Positions 49,681 to 58,553 of a DNA stretch of 64,000 nucleotides are shown here, one piece after another. The notes beneath the pieces were generated by a model, which was given only the letters and a program-made list of their open reading frames with translations, searched no databases and was not told where the DNA came from. The position numbers and the translations under genes were made by a program. The DNA lies in assembly GCF_042675965.1 (NCBI RefSeq), contig NZ_JBHTKJ010000007.1:124001-188000 (forward strand), in the 5' to 3' direction. How positions within the stretch are numbered: the stretch's first letter is position 1; every line of letters starts with the position of its first letter. The DNA is from Virgibacillus_R byunsanensis (lineage in GTDB: Bacteria; Bacillota; Bacilli; Bacillales; Amphibacillaceae).

Positions 49681-50922
49681 AATCCATGTGACCAATAGAG
49701 AAAGACAAATACCAATAACAAGTCCAATAAAAATATCAATCAGTAATGTTGCTATGAAAGTAGCAAGATAAATGGCAGCATCTGTGGACTTATATTTAAG
49801 ATAAATTATAAAGTTTTTAAAGTTAATGAGGTTTGAGACAGCTATTATAATTATAGCAGCAAGTGCTGCTTTAGGTAGATGGTAAAATAAAGGGGTGAGG
49901 TAAATTATTGATAGTAGCATGAAAATTGCAGTAATTAACAATGATAGATTACTTTTTGCACCGGATTGATAGTTAACAGCTGACCTTGAGATGGCTCCGG
50001 CTACCGGAATTGCACCAACAAATGAACTAGTTACATTTGCAAGTCCTAAACCGATTAACTCTTGATTAGGGTTTAACTCCTCGTTTTTTTTATTCGCTAA
50101 CGTTTTTCCAATGGCATAAGATTCAATAAAGGAAATAAACCCAATCATCAGGGCAATTGGCACTAACAATAAAATAGTATCAAACGTTGTCGTGTGCATG
50201 GACATACTTGGCAGTTCCTGTGGGATTTCCCCAATAATGTCAACACCTTTTTTATGTAGATTAAAATAATCAACAATAATGATTGATGCAATAAGAACGA
50301 TAAATGGGCCAGGAGAAACGGTGAATTTCTTTTTTAATACTAGTAAAATAAAAAGACTTCCTAGACCTATTCCAACTGAAAAAATGTTTGCTTTTGGAAT
50401 ATGGTTGGCAATTTCAATTAAATAATAAAAAAAATTGTGATAGCTAGGTAATTTTACACCTATAATTGATTTGATTTGGTTTAAAGCGATAATAATCGCA
50501 ATTGCAGATGTAAAGCCACTAATCAATGCGGGAGATACATAATCAAAAATAGATCCAAACCGAATCAGTCCCATTATAATTTGAACTACCCCAACTAACA
50601 GGGCAAGGACGATCATTAAGCCCATAAATTGGGAAGAATGCGGTTGTACAATGCTGGAAATACCTGAAAAGGCTAATAGGGAGACAACAGACACTGGACC
50701 TACGGATAAATATTTTGAATTCCCAAATAGAGAATAAATAATCAATGGAAAAGTGGCAGCAACTAAACCAATGGAGAGTGGTACTCCTGCAATGGTTGCA
50801 TAAGCCATGCTTTGTGGCAGTAATAAAAATGCAACAATCAATCCCGCTGTAACATCACCTACCAAGTTCTCATGTTTGTATTGCGTAAGTTGCTGTAATC
50901 CAGGCATAATTTTAAAAATCAT
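49663..50922 (-). CDS. SulP-family anion transporter lacking the STAS domain
   Basis: This 419-residue membrane protein of the SLC26/SulP family carries GLIVAFLLLPQSMAYATIAG, the family signature at residues 28-47, and further blocks SVGPVSVVSLLAFS and GFTSAIAIIIALNQIKSIIG. SulP transporters move sulfate, bicarbonate or dicarboxylates. Most have about 550 residues with a C-terminal cytoplasmic STAS domain. This one ends at LSLLVTWIKKKSP, right after the last helix and inside a terminator hairpin. Short SulP proteins exist, so it may still function. Start ATG 50922 has GGGAGGGGC upstream. Confidence 0.85.
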   Translation of the reverse strand: MIFKIMPGLQQLTQYKHENLVGDVTAGLIVAFLLLPQSMAYATIAGVPLSIGLVAATFPLIIYSLFGNSKYLSVGPVSVVSLLAFSGISSIVQPHSSQFMGLMIVLALLVGVVQIIMGLIRFGSIFDYVSPALISGFTSAIAIIIALNQIKSIIGVKLPSYHNFFYYLIEIANHIPKANIFSVGIGLGSLFILLVLKKKFTVSPGPFIVLIASIIIVDYFNLHKKGVDIIGEIPQELPSMSMHTTTFDTILLLVPIALMIGFISFIESYAIGKTLANKKNEELNPNQELIGLGLANVTSSFVGAIPVAGAISRSAVNYQSGAKSNLSLLITAIFMLLSIIYLTPLFYHLPKAALAAIIIIAVSNLINFKNFIIYLKYKSTDAAIYLATFIATLLIDIFIGLVIGICLSLLVTWIKKKSP

Positions 50923-51443
50923 AGAATAGATGCCCCTCCCCTAGTAAATAAAACTGTACTTGTACTATATTTATCGATTAAATTAAATATTCATTAACTT
51001 CTTTTGAATATCTATATGTAAGCTCCTATTTATAACCAGAGCGAACAACAAGCTTTAAGGGTATACTACTAACTCTTCACCAGAAAAAATTCAGTTAAGC
51101 GTTAGAAGGAGATGGAGTTAACACATTTTGCTATCACTTTCCTTCTAAAACATAGATTTCATGTTAGTTAGCCAGTTCACAATAATTAATACAATAGAAA
51201 GTATGAGTGTAGTTTGTTATTTGTGACCAAGCCTTCTTTTATCGATAGTAAGGGGGTCGAGGAGGCGGTTCTACTGCTTTATTTGCATTTATGTCCTCTT
51301 CATCAATTCTGCTTAACCTAATAGGAATTAAGCTTCAAAAAGCGGATAATATTTTTTTAGCCTCATTCTTTTGTGTTTATACAAAATGGCAGATATTTCA
51401 TACATATATATTCAAAAAGAAGTCATTTTTTGAATAAAACCGA
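50923..51443. other. Gene-free region with a faint REP-like relic
   Basis: No ORF is convincing here. At 51262-51290 GGAGGCGGTTCTACTGCTTTATTTGCATT resembles a REP right half and its tail (compare GGACGGTTCT, TGCTTCATTTGCTTT elsewhere). The left half is poor. The sulP promoter must lie near 50930-51000 on the minus strand. Confidence 0.4.
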
Positions 51444-51472
51444 TTGACTGTAAGTGAAAAGTGAATTATAAT
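51444..51472 (+). promoter_or_regulatory. Sigma-A promoter of the second TctCBA operon
   Basis: TTGACT (51444-51449) and a perfect TATAAT (51467-51472) with a 17-base spacer, about 120 bases before tctC. Confidence 0.8.
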
Positions 51473-51591
51473 ATCATAAAGTATTCAGATTATTTTTAAT
51501 TGCCTTCTATATTAAAAAGTAGGTAATTCTCTGGATAATTCATTTTAAACCATATATAAATGGTGGAAAGTAAATAAAAGGAGTTGGAATT

Positions 51592-52566
51592 ATGGGAAAA
51601 AATAGAATGCGTTTAGTCATCACATTTCTTTTATTTACTTCTGTCGTAATGATATTAGCGGCATGTGGAAATGAAGAAGAATCTGCGGAAAATTACCCTA
51701 ATCGTGAGATAGAGATGGTAATTCCTTGGGATCCGGGTGGCGGCAGTGATATCGAAGGGCGTGTAGTCGTCGATCATGCGGAAGAAGCATTAGGTGAATC
51801 AATGGTTGTTGTGAATATACCAGGAGTGGGCGGCACAATTGGTGCGGAAGAATTATTAGAAAAAGAAGCTAATGGATATCATTTGGGACAAATCCATGAA
51901 GGCCATCTTGTAGCCCATCACACAGGCGTTACAGATGTAAATTATGATGATTTTGTGCCGATTGCATCTATGTCATCCTCTGATCAGATTCTTACAGTAT
52001 CAAGTGAATTGGGTATAGATTCATTTGAAGAATTCGTCGAATACGGAAAAGAGAATCAAATAAATTTTGGAGGAACAGTTAGTGGTATACCACGTGTCTG
52101 GGTGGAACAGATTGGCAGAACTCTCGATATCAACTACAACCTCGTTGGTTATGAAGGACTCGGTGAAGCAATACAAGCGCTCGCGGGTGGACATGTTGAT
52201 GCTGTCATTGCCGATTATCCATCAGCCGTTGAATTCGTCGAGGCGGGTCACATGAAATTCCTGGCAATTGGAACAGAGGAGCGATCAGATACATTACCAG
52301 ATGTCCCAACGTTTGTAGAAGCAGGTTATGATATAACAATGGGAATAAATCGTGGATATGTGGCTCCAGCTGGCACCGACATGCAGATCATTGAGCACCT
52401 AAGTGAAAAACTTGGAGAGGTTGCAACTAGTGATGCATTTATTGAAGAGATTACAGCCCTTGGTGCAAGTGTAAACTTTATGGATCACGACAAATATGCA
52501 ACGTATCTAGAGGAACAGAATGCTATAATAGAAGATACCATTTCCGAAATTAATGCAGAAGAATAG
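51592..52566 (+). CDS. tctC: Tripartite tricarboxylate-type transporter, binding lipoprotein (TctC), set 2
   Basis: This 324-residue Bug-family receptor has a lipoprotein signal ending MILAAC (Cys25). The mature domain opens IEMVIPWDPGGGSDIEGRVV, with VVNIPGVGGTIGAEELLEKE and IQALAGGHVDAVIADY later. PWDPGGGSD replaces the PYSAGGGTD of the set 1 receptor, so the ligands probably differ. It stands behind its own promoter, and a terminator-like hairpin follows before tctB. Confidence 0.92.
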   Translation: MGKNRMRLVITFLLFTSVVMILAACGNEEESAENYPNREIEMVIPWDPGGGSDIEGRVVVDHAEEALGESMVVVNIPGVGGTIGAEELLEKEANGYHLGQIHEGHLVAHHTGVTDVNYDDFVPIASMSSSDQILTVSSELGIDSFEEFVEYGKENQINFGGTVSGIPRVWVEQIGRTLDINYNLVGYEGLGEAIQALAGGHVDAVIADYPSAVEFVEAGHMKFLAIGTEERSDTLPDVPTFVEAGYDITMGINRGYVAPAGTDMQIIEHLSEKLGEVATSDAFIEEITALGASVNFMDHDKYATYLEEQNAIIEDTISEINAEE

Positions 52567-52583
52567 TATTATAATAGAGTTAT

Positions 52584-52618
52584 GAGGGCGAAGCGAAGAA
52601 TCGCCCTCTACTTTTTTC
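52584..52618 (+). terminator. Intercistronic terminator-like hairpin after tctC set 2
   Basis: GAGGGCGA (52584-52591) pairs with TCGCCCTC (52601-52608) followed by TACTTTTTT. Partial termination here would make more binding protein than permease. Confidence 0.75.
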
Positions 52619-52645
52619 TAAAATGAATAAATCTAGGAGGTTATC

Positions 52646-53128
52646 ATGGGTGAAATTTTGATTGGGATTCTATTAATTTTTTTTAGTGCGTTAATATATT
52701 TTAATTCGGGAGACTTCCCACAGCTTAATGAAACCCATTTGGATCCAGGGTCCTACCCCAAATTGATTGCCCTACTATTAATCTTATTATCGCTGGTCAT
52801 GATAATTAAGAAGACAGTACAATTACTGCAGTCGAAAACAATCAGCTTCGATACAGGGATGAAGGACTTTGTGAAAAAACAATGGAAAGAATACCACTTG
52901 GTTGTTTATACGTTAGTGATATTGGCATTATATATCTTTTTATTGAATGTACTTGGTTTCATCATTTCCAGCATCGCTTTCATCATAGCAGCTGGCTTAT
53001 TGATTGGCCCACGAAAGAAAAAGGATGTTATGGTCATCAGTCTTATCTCTTTCGTCATCACCTTTGGAGTTTATTTATTTTTCGAAAATGTGTTGTACGT
53101 CAGATTTCCAAATGGGATACTCTTTTAG
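52646..53128 (+). CDS. tctB: Tripartite tricarboxylate-type transporter, small membrane subunit (TctB), set 2
   Basis: This 160-residue protein has four hydrophobic segments and the TctB feature HLDPGSYPKLIALLLILLSL near residues 32-51, then LVVYTLVILALYIFLLNVLG and a last helix with LFFENVLYVRFPNG. GGAGG precedes ATG 52646. It lies 24 bases before tctA. Confidence 0.9.
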   Translation: MGEILIGILLIFFSALIYFNSGDFPQLNETHLDPGSYPKLIALLLILLSLVMIIKKTVQLLQSKTISFDTGMKDFVKKQWKEYHLVVYTLVILALYIFLLNVLGFIISSIAFIIAAGLLIGPRKKKDVMVISLISFVITFGVYLFFENVLYVRFPNGILF

Positions 53129-53152
53129 TAACAAGTAAGGGGATGATGCAAA

Positions 53153-54658
53153 ATGCTTGATTTATTATTGCTCGGAATAAGTGAAATTTTTCAATTACAC
53201 ATCTTAGTAGTCATCTTGTTAGGGGTTATAGCTGGTATTTTAGCTGGATTAATTCCCGGGTTTACTGTGACGATGGCAATCGTGCTAACACTACCATTAA
53301 CGTTTGGAATGGAGCCGATTACTGGGGTGGCAGCAATGATAGGTGTCCTTGTTGGTGGAATGTCAGGTGGGCTTATTACAGCAGCTTTGCTTGGAATTCC
53401 GGGAACACCATCTGCTGTAGCAACCACTTTTGATGCCTATCCAATGTCACGGAAAGGACAGCCGGGAAAAGCCTTATCGCTTGGTATTTGGGCATCCTTT
53501 CTAAGTTCGATTATCAGTCTCTTTCTACTCGTATCCATTGCGCCCCAAATTGCCAATCTGGCATTGAAGTTTGGTCCATGGGAGATGTTTTCCTTAATTG
53601 TGGCGGCCTTAACAATCATTGCGAGTGTGACAGGAGAATCGATTCTAAAAGGCCTAATAGCTGGTTTGTTTGGCTTGTTAATTGCGACAGTTGGCGCAGA
53701 TCCAATTGCTGGAATTACCCGTTTTTCTTTTGATATGCAAGTGCTTCGTGCTGGCATACCTTTCCTTGTAGTATTGATTGGTATGTTTGCTATATCAAGA
53801 CTACTTAATTCTGTCGAGCGGTCGGAGTTGGACAGAGATATTTTACAAAAACAAGAAGATAAGATTAAAGGTATTCAGTTTGTGTTGAAACCAAAAGAAA
53901 CATTTATTTCTGTTATAAGGAAACCAGTCAACCTCATTCGCTCTTCCGCTATCGGTTCCATTATTGGTGCCATACCAGGTGCTGGAGGAAGTATTGCTAA
54001 TATAATTGCGTACGACCAAGCGAAAAAGTGGTCGAAGGAGTCGGAGAAATTTGGTACTGGCCATGAAGAAGGAGTAGTTGCTTCAGAAGCGGGTAACAAC
54101 TCTACCGTCGGCGGGGATTTAATTCCTACTATCGCTTTGGGCATACCAGGCTCAGCTGTGACGGCAGTATTATTGTCCGCCTTAATGGTGCATGGAGTAA
54201 ATCCAGGACCATTGCTAATTGCAAATGAACCAAATATTGTTGGAGGTATCTTCTTAGCATTTTTAGTGGCATCCTTTTTCATGCTGATTACACAGTTTGT
54301 GGGTATTCGGTACTTTATTCGAGTCACGGAGATACCCGCACATATACTAGTGCCGTTGATTCTGGTGTTATGTGTAACTGGTACGTTTGTATTGAATAAT
54401 CGTATAACAGATATATATTTATTGTTCATAATTGGAATTGTCGGCTACTTTTTCACGAAATATAAATTCGCACTGGCTCCTATAATTATTGGAGTTATTC
54501 TTGGGCCAATTGCTGAAGTGAACTTGCGCCGGGCATTTATGTCAGATCCCAATTGGACGCTATTCCTGACACGTCCAATCTCATTGACTTTCCTAATACT
54601 TGGTGTCTTATCCATCGCGTTCACCATATGGCAAAGCAGAAGAGCTGGTGCGAGGTAA
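53153..54658 (+). CDS. tctA: Tripartite tricarboxylate-type transporter, large membrane subunit (TctA), set 2
   Basis: This 501-residue permease has the TctA signatures GLIPGFTVTMAIVLTLPLTF, LLGIPGTPSAVATTFDAYPM and, in the repeat half, GAIPGAGGSIANIIAYDQAK and EAGNNSTVGGDLIPTIALGI. It is clearly homologous to the set 1 TctA over its full length but diverged. No catabolic gene is attached, so its substrate cannot be guessed from context. A terminator follows at 54711. Confidence 0.93.
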   Translation: MLDLLLLGISEIFQLHILVVILLGVIAGILAGLIPGFTVTMAIVLTLPLTFGMEPITGVAAMIGVLVGGMSGGLITAALLGIPGTPSAVATTFDAYPMSRKGQPGKALSLGIWASFLSSIISLFLLVSIAPQIANLALKFGPWEMFSLIVAALTIIASVTGESILKGLIAGLFGLLIATVGADPIAGITRFSFDMQVLRAGIPFLVVLIGMFAISRLLNSVERSELDRDILQKQEDKIKGIQFVLKPKETFISVIRKPVNLIRSSAIGSIIGAIPGAGGSIANIIAYDQAKKWSKESEKFGTGHEEGVVASEAGNNSTVGGDLIPTIALGIPGSAVTAVLLSALMVHGVNPGPLLIANEPNIVGGIFLAFLVASFFMLITQFVGIRYFIRVTEIPAHILVPLILVLCVTGTFVLNNRITDIYLLFIIGIVGYFFTKYKFALAPIIIGVILGPIAEVNLRRAFMSDPNWTLFLTRPISLTFLILGVLSIAFTIWQSRRAGAR

Positions 54659-54710
54659 TCGAATTGTTTGGTAGCGGATTTCCACTACTTCAAGTGCAAG
54701 TTAATACAAT

Positions 54711-54756
54711 GTGCAACCCCAGAATTGCTTAATAGGAAATTCTGGGGTTTTGTGCA
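54711..54756 (+). terminator. Terminator of TctCBA set 2
   Basis: GTGCAACCCCAGAATT (54711-54726) pairs with AATTCTGGGGTTTTGTGC with the T tract at 54748-54751, a strong stem about 55 bases after the tctA stop. Confidence 0.85.
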
Positions 54757-55475
54757 TCTGCAAATAAATACGTAGCTCATTTTGTTCGAGTATTTATTAG
54801 CATAGAATTGCTACTTAACTATGAAATTCTGAGATGGAAAGATTAGAAGGTTGCAAGTTGCTACGTGATGGCGGAAGAGTATCAGGACTTTTAAAATATG
54901 GCATACGAATGTTCGGCGATTAGGGTTAAAGGGTTAGATCTAATTTTACATGCCATCAAATTGACAGTGAATATTTAATACTTCAGCTAGTTGTATATCT
55001 TCTCCTCTTTCCATTGACACTAGGTGCTAGGAATGGATTATTGCATGAACGCACTATACCGAAAATGGAAGCATGGGAACGGATCTTTTGCTTCATTTTT
55101 CTTTCAGATATACAGGAGCCCATCCTAATGACGAAACTGCCACATGAAGAACAAAATAATCTACATAGTTAACAAATATTGGGGACACGTTATACAAATA
55201 TACCCAAGTGAAAAATGTAGCTATCAAATAATTGAAAATAATATGTCAAAATTTGCAGGTGCTCACATCAGCACTCGAATAAACACCGTAAAGTTATTAT
55301 GCTCTGTGGTGTTTTTTATCGTCTATTTAAAATAATTTATTTTTCTTTTTCTGGAATTGAAACAAAAATATTTTGCCTAGGTGTTACCAACTGTTATTAC
55401 AGAGTTCTTCATTTAATCACCATTACATAAATAAACCGCTATTCATAAAGTTTATAATTATTAGAGAATAAGTCA
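54757..55475. other. Long gene-free region containing a REP palindrome
   Basis: No supported gene is found in 700 bases. A 63-codon ORF at 55144-55335 has no ribosome binding site or recognisable content. The one clear feature is the REP at 55068-55094. AAACACC...GGTGTTTTTT (about 55282-55317) may be a weak terminator. Confidence 0.4.
55068..55094. repeat. Uninterrupted REP palindrome with start of tail repeat
   Basis: GAAGCATGGGAACGG followed by ATCTTTTGCTTC is the most complete REP in the window. It is followed by CATTTTTCTTTCAGAT (55095-55110), which matches the start of the tail repeats at 7147 and 27596. It serves as the reference for the copies split by other elements. Confidence 0.75.
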
Positions 55476-55512
55476 AAAAGTAGTTGACAAAAGCAACTTT
55501 TATCCCTAAAAT
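55476..55512 (+). promoter_or_regulatory. Promoter with overlapping inverted repeat, candidate MarR autoregulatory operator
   Basis: TTGACA (55484-55489), a 17-base spacer and TAAAAT (55507-55512) form a good sigma-A promoter. AAAAGTAG (55476-55483) and CAACTTTT (55494-55501) are inverted copies (7 of 8 positions) flanking the -35 box, a position where the MarR protein coded next could repress the promoter. Confidence 0.6.
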
Positions 55513-55548
55513 TAGTTTGAATACAGAAAAGGAGGAATTTACAGATAA

Positions 55549-55974
55549 ATGGGCGAGAGTGTTCAGGAAATTAAACGCTTTAATCGATTCTATTTAAGGA
55601 TGATGGGACTTTTTTCTTTATATACAGATCAAAGTTCATATTCAGCCACCGAAGTAATGATATTGTTTGAGATTTATTCCAGTAAAAAATGTACAGCCTC
55701 ATTTCTGTCTGAACACTTTTTATTCGATAAGGGTTATATAAGTAGAATGGTGAAAAAATTTCAGCAAAAGAATGTTATAGAGAAAGTTGCATCAGAAGAA
55801 GATCGTCGAATTCAGTACTTACAAGTAACAGAAAAAGGGTTGAAAGATTTAAATGTCCTGGCAAAAAAAGCAGATTTGAGTGTAAAGAGTATGATCAAAG
55901 ATATTAGTCAGGAAGATCTTAAGGTAATGATAGATTCAATGAGAAAAATTGAAGATGTATTAGAAGGAAAATAA
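55549..55974 (+). CDS. MarR-family transcriptional regulator
   Basis: This 141-residue winged-helix regulator has SATEVMILFEIYSSKKCTAS, recognition-helix region DKGYISRMVKKFQQKNVIEK and wing SEEDRRIQYLQVTEKGL (the DxRxxxxxLT-like motif). It is the first gene of the peptide transporter operon and probably represses it. An AAGGAGG site lies before ATG 55549. The binding-protein gene follows after 20 bases. Confidence 0.9.
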   Translation: MGESVQEIKRFNRFYLRMMGLFSLYTDQSSYSATEVMILFEIYSSKKCTASFLSEHFLFDKGYISRMVKKFQQKNVIEKVASEEDRRIQYLQVTEKGLKDLNVLAKKADLSVKSMIKDISQEDLKVMIDSMRKIEDVLEGK

Positions 55975-55994
55975 TATTAAAAGGGTGGTATTTA

Positions 55995-57548
55995 ATGAAG
56001 AAGTTCATAGTTGCACTTTTAGCTGTAAGTCTATTATTGGTGATCTCGGCTTGTACGGAAGGGACAAGCAGTCAGGACACTGAATCTGATGGCACTACGG
56101 ATGGTAGTGAGGATACAAAAGATAGTATTGTTATCGGATTTGAATCTGACGCTGTTACTTTGATAGCTAACAATGATGTTAATTATACTACTGACGCACA
56201 GATCAGAAACATTTATGATCCTTTAATTGAAAGAGATGGTAACACAGGAGAGTTTGTCCCTGCCTTGGCTGAAAAATGGGAAAATATTGATGAGTTAACG
56301 TGGCGCTTGAAATTAAAAGAAGGTATTACATTCCATAACGGTGCAGAATTTAATGCCGAATCCGCCAAGTTCAGTATTGATTATATTTTAGATGAGGCAA
56401 ATCAATCTTATTACCGCTCAAGATGGGCTAATGTTGAACAGGTGGAAGTACTTTCACCATATGAAGTAGAAATTACTACTTCTGAACCTTTCCCAAGCTT
56501 AATACAGCGTATTGCAGATGACCTGCTGATTATGGAACCAGGCTATGTAAATGAAGTTGGTACAGAACAGGCAGCGAAAGAACCAGTCGGAACGGGCGCA
56601 TATAAATTTGTAGAATGGTCCCGTGATAACTACCTTAAATTAGAGGCTTTTGAAGATTATTATAAAGAAACGCCTGAAATCAAGAATCTTGAATTTCGTT
56701 ATATTCCTGAATTTAGTTCAAGAATGTCCGCATTTTTAAGCGGGGAAATCGATTTATTTAAAAATATCCCAGTAGATTCAGTTGAGGAAATTAAAAATGC
56801 TGAAAACTCTAAAGTGGAAGAGGTTTCTTCATCACGTATCAATTACTTGGCGTTAAATACGTTCCATGATGGACCTATGCAAGATGAAAAAGTTCGTGAA
56901 GCTATTAATTATGCAGTTAACGTTGATGAGCTACTAGAGTCCATTTTAAATGGATTTGGAACAAAAATGACAGGGCCTTTATCCAAAATCAACTCTGGAT
57001 ACACGGAAACAGAAGACTATGGGCACGATTCTGAGAAAGCTGTAGAACTTTTGAAAGAAGCTGGGTATGATCCAGAATCACTTGAATTAACGTTAGATAC
57101 TCCTAATGGCCGTTACCCAATGGATTCACATATTGCTCAGGGGATTGCGTCACAATTGCAAAAAATTGGAGTAACCGTAAATGTTCAAGTAAATGAGTGG
57201 GGGAACCACCTGGAAAAAATTCAAAACAGAGAGATGCAGGACATGTATATCTTAGGGTGGGGTCCAGCATTTGACGCACAGTCAACAATTGAAAATCTGT
57301 TTACAGAAGTTGCCCCATACAGCAGTTTCTATAATGAAGAGATCGAAGAAAAAATATACAAAACAAACGCATTGTTTAACCAAGAAGAAAGATTAGCAGG
57401 TTATGCGGAAATCCAGCGTGATTTAGTTGATAAAGCTGCATGGGTCCCACTATGGCAACAAGCAGACTTATACGCAGTACGAGAGAACCTGGAATTCAAC
57501 CCAAGAGTTGATGAGAAAATGCAAGGATACTATATGTCCTGGGAATAG
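55995..57548 (+). CDS. Peptide ABC transporter substrate-binding lipoprotein, system 2
   Basis: This 517-residue family 5 solute-binding protein has a signal ending LVISAC (Cys20). Mature blocks are TDAQIRNIYDPLIERDGNTG, LKEGITFHNGAEFNAESAKF and AKEPVGTGAYKFVEWSRDNY. It binds peptides or related ligands (glutathione, D-peptides) at the cell surface. It differs clearly from the system 1 receptor. AAAGGGTGG precedes ATG 55995. The neighbouring D-aminopeptidase and Xaa-Pro peptidase hint at peptides containing D-residues or proline. Confidence 0.92.
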   Translation: MKKFIVALLAVSLLLVISACTEGTSSQDTESDGTTDGSEDTKDSIVIGFESDAVTLIANNDVNYTTDAQIRNIYDPLIERDGNTGEFVPALAEKWENIDELTWRLKLKEGITFHNGAEFNAESAKFSIDYILDEANQSYYRSRWANVEQVEVLSPYEVEITTSEPFPSLIQRIADDLLIMEPGYVNEVGTEQAAKEPVGTGAYKFVEWSRDNYLKLEAFEDYYKETPEIKNLEFRYIPEFSSRMSAFLSGEIDLFKNIPVDSVEEIKNAENSKVEEVSSSRINYLALNTFHDGPMQDEKVREAINYAVNVDELLESILNGFGTKMTGPLSKINSGYTETEDYGHDSEKAVELLKEAGYDPESLELTLDTPNGRYPMDSHIAQGIASQLQKIGVTVNVQVNEWGNHLEKIQNREMQDMYILGWGPAFDAQSTIENLFTEVAPYSSFYNEEIEEKIYKTNALFNQEERLAGYAEIQRDLVDKAAWVPLWQQADLYAVRENLEFNPRVDEKMQGYYMSWE

Positions 57549-57563
57549 AACTGGATGAATAGA

Positions 57564-57584
57564 GGAGAGGGTTACACCTCTCCC
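57564..57584 (+). promoter_or_regulatory. Intercistronic stem-loop after the binding-protein gene
   Basis: GGAGAGG (57564-57570) pairs with CCTCTCC (57577-57583) with a six-base loop and no T run, 16 bases after the stop. This is more likely an mRNA-stabilising or processing hairpin than a full terminator. Confidence 0.6.
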
Positions 57585-57626
57585 ATTCTATAATTAAAGT
57601 GATTTGGATAGAAAGGGGGACCTTAC

Positions 57627-58544
57627 ATGTTGGACTTTGTTATTAAAAGATTCTTACAGGTTATCTTGGTAGTCTTCTTAGCGCTTACTGTCGTTTTCTT
57701 TATGATTCGACTGTCTGGTGATCCAACTACGCTATTTCTACCACCTGATGCACCAAGAGAACAAATAGAAGAATATAGGGAGTTACTGGGATTCAATAGA
57801 CCTCTATATGTACAGTATGGGGACTTCATGATAAATGCAGTACAAGGAGATTTCGGTGAATCTTTAAGAAGTCATGAGGATGCCCTGCAAATCGTACTGG
57901 ATCGATTCCCAGCAACATTTCAACTCGCCATATCCGCTTTGATAATTTCCTTATCAATTGCTATCCCACTTGGTGTTTTATCTGCATATAAAAGAAATAC
58001 AGTGTTCGATAAAATAGGTGTCGGGCTCACGGTTGTAGGACAAGCTGTACCAAGTTTCTGGCTGGGACTTATTCTGATTTATTTTTTCGCTGCACAGTTT
58101 AAGATGCTGCCATATGGCGGTGGTGGATCCTTGGTGCATATGATTCTTCCTACTATCACATTAGCGGCATATAGTGTTGCTAGATTTACCCGTTTTACCA
58201 GATCAGCAATGCTTGATGTAATGCGAAAAGACTATATTCGGACTGCTAAATCCTCAGGCGTCCCTACCAGAAGACTTATCATGCGGTACGCTTTACGCAA
58301 TTCACTGATTCCAATTATCACTTTGGTAGCTCTTGATTTAGGGGTATTGCTTGGCGGAGCTGTTATTACAGAAGTTGTATTCTCCTGGCCTGGAATAGGA
58401 AGGTTGTTGATGCAGTCCTTAATGAATCGGGATTTTCCAATTGTTCTAGCTGGAGTATTTATCATCGCATTAACTTACGCAGTAATTAATTTTATTGCTG
58501 ACGTGCTGTATGCATATGTTAATCCGCAAATACGTGTAAAGTAG
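57627..58544 (+). CDS. Peptide ABC transporter permease (DppB type), system 2
   Basis: This 305-residue permease begins MLDFVIKRFLQVILVVFLAL and has RLSGDPTTLFLPPDAPREQI, then an EAA loop in DYIRTAKSSGVPTRRLIMRY and WPGIGRLLMQSLMNRDFPIV near the end. It is the first half of the translocation channel. GGGGGACC lies before ATG 57627. Its stop adjoins the dppC-like start region. Confidence 0.93.
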   Translation: MLDFVIKRFLQVILVVFLALTVVFFMIRLSGDPTTLFLPPDAPREQIEEYRELLGFNRPLYVQYGDFMINAVQGDFGESLRSHEDALQIVLDRFPATFQLAISALIISLSIAIPLGVLSAYKRNTVFDKIGVGLTVVGQAVPSFWLGLILIYFFAAQFKMLPYGGGGSLVHMILPTITLAAYSVARFTRFTRSAMLDVMRKDYIRTAKSSGVPTRRLIMRYALRNSLIPIITLVALDLGVLLGGAVITEVVFSWPGIGRLLMQSLMNRDFPIVLAGVFIIALTYAVINFIADVLYAYVNPQIRVK

Positions 58545-58553
58545 GTGAAAAAA

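Noticed and set aside
53875..54429. 184-codon minus-strand ORF
   Set aside because: It is antisense to the conserved TctA repeat region. The same type of shadow occurs opposite the set 1 TctA (24099-24317).
55144..55335. 63-codon plus-strand ORF in the gap before marR
   Set aside because: There is no ribosome binding site or known motif, and it sits amid AT-rich non-coding sequence after a REP.
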